From: a virus
DNA: 39,073 nucleotides
Virus record (IMG/VR): IMGVR_UViG_3300042914_004718
Span: 1 to 39,073 of that record
Direction: 5' to 3' (one strand)
The notes beneath the pieces are model-generated. The model was given only the letters and a program-made list of their open reading frames with translations. It had not been told where the DNA came from and did not search any database. Of this stretch, positions 6,116 through 14,066 are shown in pieces (the stretch's first letter is position 1; each line of letters starts with the position of its first letter). The translations under genes were made by a program, and so were the position numbers.

Positions 6116-6278
6116 ACGCAGCCAGGTCGCCGGGGGCAAGCAGACCTGCGGGAGCGACCGGGTGGAAGCCTGGTGGCTCCTGCTCTCGCGGGAGATCGGC
6201 GAGGCCAGCCGGAGGTTCTGGTCGGCCACGCCCGAGCGCCGGGAGATCGAGGCCAAACGGAGGAAAAATGATTTTTAG
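6096..6278 (+). CDS. small basic protein, unknown
   Basis: Sixty residues, Arg/Lys-rich at both ends, with one amphipathic helix around AWWLLLSREIGEASRRFW. It overlaps the previous gene by 20 bases in another frame, so the start is uncertain. The codons remain GC-rich at third positions and its end contains GGAGG, the ribosome site for the next small gene. No family is recognised. Confidence 0.4.
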   Translation: MPRRTSKRSQVAGGKQTCGSDRVEAWWLLLSREIGEASRRFWSATPERREIEAKRRKNDF

Positions 6279-6363
6279 ACCTTCGCGCAGGTGCGCGGAG
6301 CGCGGCGCCCCGCGGTTCAATGAAGCGGGCTGCGGGGACCGCCGCGTGTTTTTCACACCATGA
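6268..6363 (+). CDS. very small protein, 31 residues
   Basis: ATG 6268 follows GGAGG at the ideal spacing and the stop overlaps the next ATG (ATGA at 6360). The peptide is basic with two cysteines and no recognisable fold. It is kept because the ribosome site is among the best in the region and the overlap fits translational coupling into the next gene. It may serve as a coupling leader rather than as a functional protein. Confidence 0.35.
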   Translation: MIFRPSRRCAERGAPRFNEAGCGDRRVFFTP

Positions 6364-6926
6364 CACACCACTACTCTGGACCGCCCCCCGGGGGGCACCG
6401 ATACATTCACGCGGACACCCATTTCACGCACTCGCCGCCGTGCGGGTTCACACGGGCCGTCCTCTACGGCATCGAGGCGATCCCGAAGCAAGCCTACGGG
6501 TTCCATGTGCTGCTCCCGACCCCGGACGGCGGGGCGACCTACCGCACGCTCCCGCTCCACGCCCTCGCGCACGATCCGCACCCGGAGCCAAACTGGACTG
6601 CGAAACAGGCGCAGACTTGGGATTGCTATTCGCCAGCCTTCACCACGCCGTCCTACCCATATCTGGAGGGACTTTACTGCAAGGTCCGCGCCGGCGGGCA
6701 GGATCATTACGGGCACCTGTGGTTCACGATCAAGCCGGTCCTCGACCAGTATTCCGCGGCGCCCGACCAGGCGAAGGAGTTCTACCTCGTGGCGCTCGAC
6801 AACGGGCGGTTCACTTTGCAGCCGACGAACCATGTGCTTTTCGAGGAGCTTTCCTTCACCGAACCGCTCGGCCCCTGCTGGCCGCGCAACCTCAAACGCA
6901 ACACCGAAATCCACAGCGCGGAATGA
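6360..6926 (+). CDS. unknown phage protein, 188 residues
   Basis: The protein is rich in His, Pro, Tyr and Trp, with a soluble beta-rich look (HYGHLWFTIKPVLDQY; FYLVALDNGRFTLQPTNHVLF). No catalytic motif or family is recognised. It lies in the last part of the replication/recombination operon between a tiny coupling ORF and a RusA-like resolvase, overlapping the former by four bases. Confidence 0.6.
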   Translation: MTHHYSGPPPGGHRYIHADTHFTHSPPCGFTRAVLYGIEAIPKQAYGFHVLLPTPDGGATYRTLPLHALAHDPHPEPNWTAKQAQTWDCYSPAFTTPSYPYLEGLYCKVRAGGQDHYGHLWFTIKPVLDQYSAAPDQAKEFYLVALDNGRFTLQPTNHVLFEELSFTEPLGPCWPRNLKRNTEIHSAE

Positions 6927-6935
6927 ACTGGACCC

Positions 6936-7300
6936 ATGAACAACTCAAACAACTCGGATACACCGAATCCAGCCCGGGAATTTACTCTCACTCTTCAGTT
7001 GCCGGGATACCTCACCCCGAGCCTCAACCGGCTGCTCGGCCAGCATTGGACGGTCCTCGACCGGGAGAAGCGCCGCGCCCGCCGCGCACTCGACTCCGCA
7101 TTGAGAGAAAATCCGTTCGTTTACTTGATCCAGACAACTTCGCGGGCGGTTGCAAGCCGCTCATCGACCAAATCCGCTACGCGCACCTCATCCCGGACGA
7201 CGACCCGGAGAGCGTCGAAATCATCTTTGTCCAAACGAAGGTCCAAACGAAAAAAGAAGAATGCACGGACATCCAAATAACAACCACAGGGGGAGTATGA
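6936..7300 (+). pseudogene. RusA-like Holliday junction resolvase, frame interrupted
   Basis: Two frames together make one RusA-family protein. The N-terminal half (ATG 6936) reads FTLTLQLPGYLTPSLNRLLG, a standard RusA opening. The C-terminal half is in the -1 frame and reads LLDPDNFAGGCKPLIDQI followed by LIPDDDP, containing the DxDN and DD catalytic acids. The crossing point is near GAGAGAAAATCC (7103-7114). Adding one A to the AAAA run (7108-7111) joins both halves as ...LREKSVRLLDPDN. Either the consensus lost an A, as in the terminal repeat, or the phage uses a -1 frameshift. RusA resolves recombination intermediates and debranches DNA before packaging. Downstream lies the terminase. Confidence 0.75.
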
Positions 7301-7350
7301 GGGGGAAAATCAGAATCCTTGTCAAGACAATTTTGACTGATACCTTGTGA
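7297..7350 (+). CDS. 17-residue leader/coupling ORF through the element
   Basis: ATG 7297 follows AGGGGGAG, overlaps the upstream stop (ATGA), and ends in TGA overlapping a GTG at 7347 in frame with the terminase small subunit. The peptide MRGKIRILVKTILTDTL is encoded across the TTTTGACTGATACC element. It may be a leader that couples translation into the terminase gene. It may equally be chance around a regulatory site. Confidence 0.3.
   Translation: MRGKIRILVKTILTDTL
7331..7344 (+). promoter_or_regulatory. copy of the TTTTGACTGATACC element before terminase
   Basis: This is a 14-base exact match, followed by T instead of the usual A. It lies nine to ten bases before ATG 7353 and is preceded by TTGTCAAGACAA. 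GTCAA (7321-7325) and TTGAC (7333-7337) form a small inverted repeat here. It marks the start of the packaging and structural genes. Confidence 0.6.
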
Positions 7351-7352
7351 AC

Positions 7353-7748
7353 ATGGCAACGAAGCCGAACAGAAAGCAGGGCAGGCCGACGAAGTTCACC
7401 CAAGAACTCGCCGACACGATTTGCGAGCGCATGGCCAATGGCGAGACGCTCCGCGCCGTGTGCCGGGACATCCGGCTCGCGCCTTCCACGGTGATCGAGT
7501 GGACGATGAACAACAAAGAGTTTTCCGAACACTACACGCAGGCGAGGCAGAAGCAGGCCGATGCCTACGCGGACATGATCCTCGACGAGGCGTTCAATTC
7601 GCACGACGCACAGATCGGGCGGCTGCGGGTCGACGCGCTCAAGTGGGTCGCGAGCAAGCTCGCCCCGAAACGCTACGGGGAAAAGGTCGAGGTCGAGCAG
7701 ACCGGGACAACGGAAGTGGTGGTTCATATCGGCGGGCAAACCAAATGA
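7353..7748 (+). CDS. terS: terminase small subunit
   Basis: The protein has 131 residues. Residues about 10-55 form a helix-turn-helix of the phage terminase small subunit type: GRPTKFTQELADTICERMA, then ETLRAVCRDI and STVIEWTMNN. The remainder is helical with a C-terminal KRYGEKVEV segment as in many Nu1/TerS-like proteins. It recognises the packaging site and hands DNA to the large subunit, which overlaps it by four bases. GTG 7347 is a possible earlier start through GTGA coupling. No ribosome site is evident for either. Confidence 0.82.
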   Translation: MATKPNRKQGRPTKFTQELADTICERMANGETLRAVCRDIRLAPSTVIEWTMNNKEFSEHYTQARQKQADAYADMILDEAFNSHDAQIGRLRVDALKWVASKLAPKRYGEKVEVEQTGTTEVVVHIGGQTK

Positions 7749-9061
7749 TCCGGGTCCATATCGAGGCCCGCGATCCGTTTTTGCCATACCTTGAGCGCAC
7801 GCAACGCTGGGCCTGCATGGTGGTGCATCGGCGCGGAGGGAAGACCTTTGCCTGCATACAGGATTTGATCGCCCGCTCGTTCACGCACAAGCGCCCGGGG
7901 CCGGCGCTGCGCTACGCCTACCTCGCGCCCACCCGCGACCAGGCGAAGGACATCGCGTGGGGCTACCTCAAAAATTTCCTCGGTCCGATTCCCGGCGTGA
8001 AGATCAACGAGGCCGACCTCATGGCCACGCTGCCCAATGGCGCGATGCTGCGACTTTACTCGGGCGATGCCTACGAGCGGCTCCGCGGGCTTTACTTGGA
8101 CGGGGTCGTCATCGACGAGTATGCCGACATCGATCCGGCGGCGTGGCACTCGGTCATCCGGCCCTGCCTTACCGACTACAACGGGTGGGCGACCTTTATC
8201 GGCACACCCAAGGGGCGGAATGCCTTTTGGCGGCTCTGGAACGAGGCGTGCGCGGACACCGATTGGTTCACGCTCCTGCTCAAGGCAAGCGAGAGCGGGA
8301 TCATCCCCGGGGGCGAACTCAAAGACATCCGCAAGGGGACTCCAGCGCACATCTACGAGCAGGAATACGAATGTTCGTTTGCCATTGGACGCCCGGGGGC
8401 GATCTACTCGCGCAACATCGAGCAGGCCCGCAGCGGGAAAAGGATTTCCAACGATGTCCTGTGGTTCAAGGAGGTGCCTGTCTACACCTCGTGGGATGTC
8501 GGCGCCCCGCTCAACCAAAAGGTGTGGGTGTGGCAGATGGTCGGCGACCGGCTCAACTATCTGGAATCCCTCTCCGGGGATGACGAGTGCAAGACGCCGG
8601 CGGATTGGGCGGCGCGGCTCAAGGCCAAGCAGTATGCCTACGGCGCCCACTTCCTTCCGCACGATGCCTGCGCGGAGAACGGGGGACTCTGGCAGGAGGC
8701 GCTCGGCACCGCGGGACTCACGGGCGTGGTGCCTGTGCCCCGGCAGTTGAGCGTGTGGGATGGGATCAATCTTGCGGTCGATGCCTTTCCCCGGGTGTAT
8801 TTCGCGCTCGAGGGCTGCGCGGACGGGCTGGAGGCGCTCGACGCCTACCACGCCAAGGAGGAGCGCGATGGGGTCACCATCAAGGATGTCCCGGTCCATG
8901 ATTGGTCGAGCCACTTTGCCGATGCGTTCAGCCTCTCGCACCAGGCGATCAAGCGCGGGCTGGTTATCGACCGTTCGGCCATCGCCAAGAAGCCTTCCAC
9001 CGGCAACCCCGTGAAGGTGGTCGCCGGGTTCCGCGGGTCGTTTGCCAAGGTCCGACGATGA
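7745..9061 (+). CDS. terL: terminase large subunit (packaging ATPase/nuclease)
   Basis: The protein has 438 residues. ATPase motifs: Walker A HRRGGKT (28-34), Walker B DGVVIDEY (119-126, with D124 and E125) and the coupling motif TFIGTPKG (150-157). The C-terminal RNase H-like nuclease starts at SWDVG (D251), with a further acidic site in LPHDACAE. This is the motor that cuts concatemers and pumps DNA through the portal. Length and motif spacing are normal for podovirus-like TerL. ATG 7745 overlaps the small-subunit stop. Its own stop overlaps the next start. Confidence 0.95.
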   Translation: MIRVHIEARDPFLPYLERTQRWACMVVHRRGGKTFACIQDLIARSFTHKRPGPALRYAYLAPTRDQAKDIAWGYLKNFLGPIPGVKINEADLMATLPNGAMLRLYSGDAYERLRGLYLDGVVIDEYADIDPAAWHSVIRPCLTDYNGWATFIGTPKGRNAFWRLWNEACADTDWFTLLLKASESGIIPGGELKDIRKGTPAHIYEQEYECSFAIGRPGAIYSRNIEQARSGKRISNDVLWFKEVPVYTSWDVGAPLNQKVWVWQMVGDRLNYLESLSGDDECKTPADWAARLKAKQYAYGAHFLPHDACAENGGLWQEALGTAGLTGVVPVPRQLSVWDGINLAVDAFPRVYFALEGCADGLEALDAYHAKEERDGVTIKDVPVHDWSSHFADAFSLSHQAIKRGLVIDRSAIAKKPSTGNPVKVVAGFRGSFAKVRR

Positions 9062-9444
9062 ACGCGCTCGACAAGGTCGCCGAACTCTACCGCCGCTATC
9101 CGCAGCCGCGGACCTTTGCCGAGGATGTCGAACTCCACGCCTGGCACGGGGTCGCGATCGTCCTGCCCGAGTTTGTCATGCTGGCCCGCCCGGTGGACAT
9201 CCACGACCCGGACATCCGCTGGCACGACCCCGTCCACAGATACAACCCGTTGTGTTGGGACTGCTGGTTCATCCATCTATTTTGTGGTATCAGTCAAAAT
9301 AATCCTTGCAATTTTGCGCCGATAGAGTTGCCTTGGATCGCGTGGGCACGCCGCGATGGCGTGGTCCGCGTTTATCCAACCCATAAACTCAAACACAAAT
9401 GCGAATTTCTGACCCGGTCGACAACCCGATCCTCGCTCCCGTGA
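9058..9444 (+). CDS. unknown podovirus protein between terminase and portal
   Basis: The product is 128 residues long. It has the feel of a small conserved protein found beside podovirus terminases (AWHGVAIVLPEFVMLARPVD, later ELPWIAWARRDGVVRVYP), with no known function. An AT-rich patch (9270-9310) in the middle encodes FIHLFCGISQNNPCN and contains the - strand copy of the TTTTGACTGATACCA element, as if the element had been placed inside the gene. The last 15 codons overlap the next gene by 46 bases. The natural end may be earlier in related phages. Confidence 0.6.
   Translation: MNALDKVAELYRRYPQPRTFAEDVELHAWHGVAIVLPEFVMLARPVDIHDPDIRWHDPVHRYNPLCWDCWFIHLFCGISQNNPCNFAPIELPWIAWARRDGVVRVYPTHKLKHKCEFLTRSTTRSSLP
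9285..9299 (-). promoter_or_regulatory. copy of the TTTTGACTGATACCA element (- strand)
   Basis: This is an exact 15-base match on the - strand inside the gene at 9058, preceded (reading leftward) by TTGCAAGGATTA. It sits in a local AT-rich patch unlike the surrounding coding sequence. An open - strand frame begins 10 bases downstream (ATG ending at 9276), but it is antisense to the terminase and looks like a shadow. Confidence 0.5.
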
Positions 9445-9830
9445 CCGCTTGGCTCGGCGGGGGGAGTCGCGGACCCTCTCAAGCGCAAAGGGACGCCCAA
9501 GCCCGCCAGCAGGCCGAAGCCCAAGCCGCCGCCGCACGGCAGGCCGAGCAGGCCCGCCAACAACAAGCCGCAGCGCAGGCCGCTGCCGCCCAACAAGCCG
9601 AAAACCAAAGGCGCCAACTGGAAATCTTGGAAAAGCAACGCGCCGAGGCCAAGGCCGCGCAGGAGGCCCAAATGGCTGAAATGGTCCGGCAGGCCGAGGC
9701 CAACAAGCCCGCGCCCGCCGCGCAGACCGATTCGGTCCAGCGCAAATCTACCTTCCGGCGGCGGCGCAGCATCTTGGCTGGCGAGGCGAACCAAGCCCCC
9801 ATGACCACCGGAGACACCACGCTCGGGTAA
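9399..9830 (+). CDS. Ala/Gln-rich coiled-coil protein near portal
   Basis: This 143-residue protein opens MRISDPVDNPILAPVTAW. A long Ala/Gln/Glu-rich helix spans about 28-105, then a basic stretch (RKSTFRRRRS) and a short tail ending GDTTLG. Podovirus genomes often carry such a protein directly before or after the portal, and the terminal RRRxSILxG...GDTTLG pattern recurs there. Its role in head assembly or ejection is not established. It ends one base before the portal start. Confidence 0.65.
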   Translation: MRISDPVDNPILAPVTAWLGGGSRGPSQAQRDAQARQQAEAQAAAARQAEQARQQQAAAQAAAAQQAENQRRQLEILEKQRAEAKAAQEAQMAEMVRQAEANKPAPAAQTDSVQRKSTFRRRRSILAGEANQAPMTTGDTTLG

Positions 9831-11507
9831 ATGAAGCCCAAGACCGAACTGGCCGACCGGATCATGCAGCGGCACATGGAGCTGGTTCACCAGCGGGCCG
9901 TGTGGGAAACGCTGTGGGAGGACATCGCCCGCTATGTGATGCCCCGCAAGGCGGGCCTCTTCACGCGGGAAAGCCAGCCCTCGGTCGAGGACGAGACGGT
10001 CCTGCATGATGGCACCGCGGTGCGGGCGAACATGATCCTCGCCAACGGCCAGCTCGCGTGGATGACGCCCATGGAAAGCCGCTGGTTTTCGATGGACCCG
10101 CCCAAAGAAATGGAGAGCGAGGACGCGGTCGAGCAATGGTTCTCGCGCTGCACCGAGGTCGTGCAGGCCGAGCTGTCCCGCTCCAATTTCTACACCGAAA
10201 TCCACGAGCTGTATCTGGACCGCGGGGCGTTCGGCACGGCGGCGATCCTTGTCGAGGCGGGCCGCAGTTCCTCGCTCAATTTCACCAAGCTCGACATCGG
10301 CACCTTCGCGGTCAGCGAGAACGACGAGGGCTATGTGGACACGCTTTCCCGCGAATACGAGATGACCGCCCGGCAGGCCGCGCTCAAGTTCGGCGCCGAG
10401 GCGTTGCCCGAGCCGATGCGGAAGGAACTCGACGCCGCCAAATCCTCGCGCAAATACCAGATCGTCCACACGATCTACCCGCGGGGTCCGGGCGAGATCG
10501 ATTTCGGCAAGCGGGACGCCGGCAACAAGCCCTACGCCTCGGTCTATGTGGAGAAATCCACCAAGCACATCCTGCTGGCGAGCGGGTTCGACGAGCAGCC
10601 GTTCTTCGTCACCCGCTACCTCAAGTGGAAGAACGCGGAAGCCTACGGATACTCCCCGAGCTGGACCGCGCTGCCGGAGGCCCGCCAACTCAACTTTCTG
10701 GAAAAGCAACTCGACGCGCTTGCGGAACTGACCGCCTTCCCGCGCATCTTGATCCCCGCCGGATTCGACGGCGACATCGACCTCCGCGCCGGCGGCGTGA
10801 CCTACTTCGACCCCAACAACCCCAACGCCACGCCGAAGGAATGGGGAACCCAAGGGCGCTACGACATCGGCATCGCCCGAGCGGAAACCAAGCGCAACGC
10901 CATCAACGAGGCGTTCCATGTCGACCTCTTCAAGATGTTCGCGATGCTGGAAAAGCAGATGACCGCCCGCGAGGTCATGGAACGCAGCGCCGAAAAGCTC
11001 ATCCAGTTCTCGCCCACCTTCGCCCGGATGACGACTGAGCTGTTCAATCCGCTCCTGCGCCGCACCTTTGCGATCCTCGCCCGCCAGGGCAAGTTCCCGC
11101 CGCCGCCACAGCAACTCGAAATGGTCGGGTTCATCCCCGAGCCGGAGATCAACTACAACTCCCGGGTCGCCCTTGCGATCAAGCAACTGGAGAACGCCGC
11201 CTTCATCCGCACGAGCGAGATGCTCCTGCCCTACGCGCAGATCAAGCCTGAGATGCTCGACAACTTCGACTTCGACGAGATCACCCGCGACATGGCCCGC
11301 AACGACGGCCTGCCCGCCCGCTGGCTCATGGACGAGGAAATGGTCGCCCAGCAACGCGCCGCCCGGGCGCAGGCCCAGCAGCAGGCCATGCAGGCCGAGC
11401 AGATGGAGCGCACCGCCGCGGCCCTCGGCAAGGCCGGCGCCGTCAAACAGGATTCCATGCTCGCCGGCCTGCTCCCGGGCATGGCGGGAATGGCGGCGGC
11501 GGCATGA
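9831..11507 (+). CDS. portal (head-to-tail connector), T7-like
   Basis: The protein has 558 residues and an opening typical of T7-type connectors (ETLWEDIARYVMPRKAGLF). Conserved internal segments include LANGQLAWMTPMESRWF, ELYLDRGAFGTAAILVE and an AYGYSPSWTALPEARQLN region. A Gln/Ala-rich helical barrel-like C-terminus ends in GMAGMAAAA. Twelve copies form the ring through which DNA enters, and the tail tubular proteins encoded downstream dock on it. The length is close to the family norm. Confidence 0.92.
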   Translation: MKPKTELADRIMQRHMELVHQRAVWETLWEDIARYVMPRKAGLFTRESQPSVEDETVLHDGTAVRANMILANGQLAWMTPMESRWFSMDPPKEMESEDAVEQWFSRCTEVVQAELSRSNFYTEIHELYLDRGAFGTAAILVEAGRSSSLNFTKLDIGTFAVSENDEGYVDTLSREYEMTARQAALKFGAEALPEPMRKELDAAKSSRKYQIVHTIYPRGPGEIDFGKRDAGNKPYASVYVEKSTKHILLASGFDEQPFFVTRYLKWKNAEAYGYSPSWTALPEARQLNFLEKQLDALAELTAFPRILIPAGFDGDIDLRAGGVTYFDPNNPNATPKEWGTQGRYDIGIARAETKRNAINEAFHVDLFKMFAMLEKQMTAREVMERSAEKLIQFSPTFARMTTELFNPLLRRTFAILARQGKFPPPPQQLEMVGFIPEPEINYNSRVALAIKQLENAAFIRTSEMLLPYAQIKPEMLDNFDFDEITRDMARNDGLPARWLMDEEMVAQQRAARAQAQQQAMQAEQMERTAAALGKAGAVKQDSMLAGLLPGMAGMAAAA

Positions 11508-11800
11508 TGGCCCCCGAGGACAAGGCCGTGGCGCTCCAGCGCGAGCGCGAGCGCCAGAAGACGATCAACACCTACCACCGGGTCTTTGCGACCAAGGACG
11601 GCGCGTTTGTGATCGACGACCTCAAGCGCCAGTTCGGCACCGAAAGCCAGATGTTCCTGCACGGGTTTGACTACAACCCCGTGGTCGCCGCCCTGCGCGA
11701 CGGCCAGCGCGGCGTTGTCCTTCACATCGAGGCCATGCTCAAGCGCCCGGTCATCGCGGACGGCAACATCGAAGCCCCCAAGCGAAAGGTTAAAAAATGA
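11504..11800 (+). CDS. Bbp19-like phage protein
   Basis: This 98-residue protein contains NTYHRVFATKDGAFVIDDLK (21-40), the pattern of the small Bbp19-type proteins of podoviruses such as BPP-1, found between portal and scaffold. Function is unknown. ATG 11504 overlaps the portal stop by four bases, and a second in-frame ATG follows at once. The C-terminus is basic (PKRKVKK). Confidence 0.65.
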   Translation: MMAPEDKAVALQRERERQKTINTYHRVFATKDGAFVIDDLKRQFGTESQMFLHGFDYNPVVAALRDGQRGVVLHIEAMLKRPVIADGNIEAPKRKVKK

Positions 11801-11979
11801 AACGCCCGACCAAGAAAAAAGAACAACCCGAACCCAACATCCCCGCCGGCGCCCCGGACCTCGACCCCATGCTCGGCGACAAGACGCCGGCCTATGTCGA
11901 GTGGCTGCGCGACAACGATCCCGAGGAGTTCGCCCGCCGCTACTCCGGGCGCCGGACACACCTCGGATTCACCCCGTAA
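11797..11979 (+). CDS. small protein between Bbp19-like gene and scaffold
   Basis: Sixty residues, basic N-terminus (MKRPTKKKEQ), a Pro-rich stretch, then one helix (AYVEWLRDNDPEEFARRYSG). ATG 11797 overlaps the upstream stop, with an AAAGG ribosome site nearby. No family is recognised. Its position in the head-assembly block suggests an accessory morphogenesis role. Confidence 0.55.
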   Translation: MKRPTKKKEQPEPNIPAGAPDLDPMLGDKTPAYVEWLRDNDPEEFARRYSGRRTHLGFTP

Positions 11980-11982
11980 TTT

Positions 11983-12870
11983 ATGGAAGAAACCACCATC
12001 GACACCCCCTCCGAGACATCGCTTCTCGACACAGGGGCCGACACCAGCGCCGCGCCCGCGGCACCAGCGCCACCATCCCCGGCGGCGGAAACCTCCACGC
12101 AACCCACAACGCCCCCGACTGGATGGGTCAACCCGGACGGCACCTTCGGCGACAAGTGGCTCGACGCCCTGCCTGGGGACGCCAAGGACTACAAGGACAC
12201 GCTCGCGAAATACAAGAGCGTGCCCGAGATGGCCAAGGCGCTGGCCAACGCCAACCAACTCATCGGGAAAAAGCTCGGCGTGCCAAACGAAAAATCCTCG
12301 CCCGAGGAGATCGCCGCCTTCCGCAAGCAGCTCGGCGTGCCCGAGTCGCTCGACGACTACAAATTCGCGCCGGACCAGTTGCCCGAGGGCATGACTTGGA
12401 GCGACGAGTTCGCGAAGCCCTTCGCCGAGATCGCCCACAAGCACCACATCCCGCCCGGGGCCATGAAGGCGCTCGCAAACCAGTTCACCAACTATGAAAA
12501 GTTCAAGGTCGAGGCGATCCAATCCACCTTTGAAAAACAGCGCACCGAGGCCGTGCAGACGCTTCAGAAGGAGTGGGGAGGGGACTACGCGAAGAACATC
12601 GAGGTCGCCAAGCTCGCCGCCAAGCGCGTGGGCGTGGACGCGAATTCCCACGGGTTCAGCGATCCCGAGGTGGTCCGCGGCTATGTGCGCCTCGCCCAGA
12701 TGATGAGCGAGGACAAGGTGGGCCGCGGCGCCGAGCCGCAGGGATTCCTCACCGGAAAGGCCCGCGCCAACGACATCATGACCAATCCCGAAAACCCGTG
12801 GCACAAACGCTACCACGACGGCGACCGCGAAGCCGCCACGCTTGTGACCAGCCTCATCAAACAAGGCTGA
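11983..12870 (+). CDS. capsid scaffolding protein
   Basis: The protein has 295 residues. Residues 1-48 are disordered and Pro/Thr/Ala-rich. The rest is almost entirely helical and charged, including YKSVPEMAKALANANQLIG (about 71-89) and LPEGMTWSDEFAKPFAE, features shared with T7 gp9-like scaffolds. The helical C-terminus (GDREAATLVTSLIKQG) is where such proteins usually touch the coat. It lies directly before the tRNA and major capsid gene, the standard order. Confidence 0.8.
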   Translation: MEETTIDTPSETSLLDTGADTSAAPAAPAPPSPAAETSTQPTTPPTGWVNPDGTFGDKWLDALPGDAKDYKDTLAKYKSVPEMAKALANANQLIGKKLGVPNEKSSPEEIAAFRKQLGVPESLDDYKFAPDQLPEGMTWSDEFAKPFAEIAHKHHIPPGAMKALANQFTNYEKFKVEAIQSTFEKQRTEAVQTLQKEWGGDYAKNIEVAKLAAKRVGVDANSHGFSDPEVVRGYVRLAQMMSEDKVGRGAEPQGFLTGKARANDIMTNPENPWHKRYHDGDREAATLVTSLIKQG

Positions 12871-12881
12871 CACCCGCTTGC

Positions 12882-12952
12882 CGCAGGATGGAGAAACGGT
12901 ATCTCGCCAGGTTCATACTCTGGAATTCCGGGTTCGATCCCCGGTCCTGCTA
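12882..12952 (+). tRNA. phage tRNA with CAU anticodon (Met or Ile2)
   Basis: A 71-base cloverleaf can be drawn. The acceptor is 12882-12888 with 12945-12951 (six pairs, position 1 C opposite U) and discriminator A 12952. The D stem is GAGA/UCUC with GG in its loop, and the anticodon stem is CCAGG/UCUGG with loop UUCAUAC. The variable loop is four bases, and the T stem is CCGGG/CCCGG with loop UUCGAUC. The anticodon is CAU. The unpaired first base recalls initiator tRNA, but the three GC pairs of an initiator anticodon stem are absent, so an elongator Met or a lysidine-modified Ile tRNA is more likely. CCA is not encoded. A T8 run follows. Confidence 0.82.
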
Positions 12953-12969
12953 ATTTTTTTTGAAAAAAG

Positions 12970-12984
12970 TTTTGACTGATACCA
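12970..12984 (+). promoter_or_regulatory. copy of the TTTTGACTGATACCA element before the capsid gene
   Basis: An exact 15-base match lies 17 bases after the tRNA. Directly downstream GGGCGC (12988-12993) and GCGCCC (13001-13006) make a tight hairpin, and the capsid gene starts about 143 bases later behind AGGAGG. Because the capsid unit ends in a terminator at 14595, this copy is well placed to drive a separate capsid transcript. Confidence 0.6.
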
Positions 12985-13127
12985 CGGGGGCGCTAATGTG
13001 GCGCCCGTAGAAGCAGACACCTCCTCGCGGAGCCTGCTCCCGCAACACCCGCAGCCGCAGACCCCGCACGGGACACTCGGAAGGCGAAGGGAGCAACCGC
13101 AACTCAACTCAACAGGAGGACACTCAA
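12985..13127 (+). other. long untranslated leader of the capsid gene
   Basis: There is no credible gene in these 143 bases. They hold a GC hairpin (12988-13006), a C-rich middle and a textbook ribosome site AGGAGG about nine bases before ATG 13128. It is the only long leader in the genome. It may set capsid mRNA stability or translation. Confidence 0.45.
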
Positions 13128-14030
13128 ATGTCTGCCATCACTCAAATACCCGAACACTACACGACCCAGTTCGACACGAACTGGAAACACCTCGTTCAGC
13201 AGAAAACATCCAAGCTGCGCGAATATGTCACGGTCGATTCCATCCAAGGGAAGGAAAAGTCCTACAACCAACTCGCGGAAGCCGCCATGCAGCTCATCAC
13301 GAGCCGCTCCGGTGAAACCCGCATCTCCGACCAGGCCACGGCCAAGCGTTGGATTCGCCCGAAAGCCTACGACACCGCCAAGCTCTTCGACGAATTCGAC
13401 GAGCAGCTCCTCGGCGAGGTCGTCCTGCCCACGAGTCCCGTGGTGCAGTCGCACGCCGCGGCCTATGCCCGCACCTGCGACTCGCTCATCATCGACGCGC
13501 TCGGCGGCACAGCCTACACCGGCGAGTCCGGCACCACCGCCACCGCGCTTCCCGCCGGCCAGAAGGTCGCCGTGAACTATGTCGAGAGCGGTTCCGCCGC
13601 CAACTCCGGCCTCACGATCGCCAAACTCCGCGCCGCCAAGTTCATCTTGGACAGCAACGATGTGGACGAGGAGGAGGAGCGCATCATCGTGGTCAGCGCC
13701 AAGCAGCTCCAAGACCTGCTCCGCACGACCGAGATCACCTCGATCGACTACAACAGCGTCAAGGCGCTTGTCGACGGCACCGTGAACACCTTCATGGGGT
13801 TCAAGTTCCGCCGCACCCAGCTCCTGCCGCTCGTTTCGGCGACCGATGTCCGCAGCATCTATGTCTATGTGAAGTCCGGCGTCATCCTCGCCGAGCGCGG
13901 CCTCAAAACCCACATGGACATCCGCACCGACCTCTCGCACTCCCTGCAAGTCCGCTCCGTGGCCAGCCTCGGCGCGACCCGCAGCGAAGAGAAGAAGGTC
14001 GTCGAAATCGCCTGCGACGAAAGCCCGTAG
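13128..14030 (+). CDS. major capsid protein
   Basis: This 300-residue protein follows the scaffold and carries the pattern of a podovirus coat family: an opening TQFDTNWKHLVQQKTSKLRE, a KSYNQLAEAAMQLITSRSGE loop and the central RWIRPKAYDTAKLFDEFD. A C-terminal domain includes VSVRSVASLGATR-like strands. The HK97-type fold is assumed from the family. It has the strongest ribosome site of the window and its own putative control element and terminator, as expected for the most abundant virion protein. Confidence 0.88.
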   Translation: MSAITQIPEHYTTQFDTNWKHLVQQKTSKLREYVTVDSIQGKEKSYNQLAEAAMQLITSRSGETRISDQATAKRWIRPKAYDTAKLFDEFDEQLLGEVVLPTSPVVQSHAAAYARTCDSLIIDALGGTAYTGESGTTATALPAGQKVAVNYVESGSAANSGLTIAKLRAAKFILDSNDVDEEEERIIVVSAKQLQDLLRTTEITSIDYNSVKALVDGTVNTFMGFKFRRTQLLPLVSATDVRSIYVYVKSGVILAERGLKTHMDIRTDLSHSLQVRSVASLGATRSEEKKVVEIACDESP

Positions 14031-14066
14031 TCGAAACCTCAACCACACAAATAGGAGAACCACACC

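Noticed and set aside
8845-9276. - strand gene starting ten bases after the 9285-9299 element
   Set aside because: It is antisense to the terminase C-terminus, has no recognisable domain, and its codon pattern fits a shadow frame.
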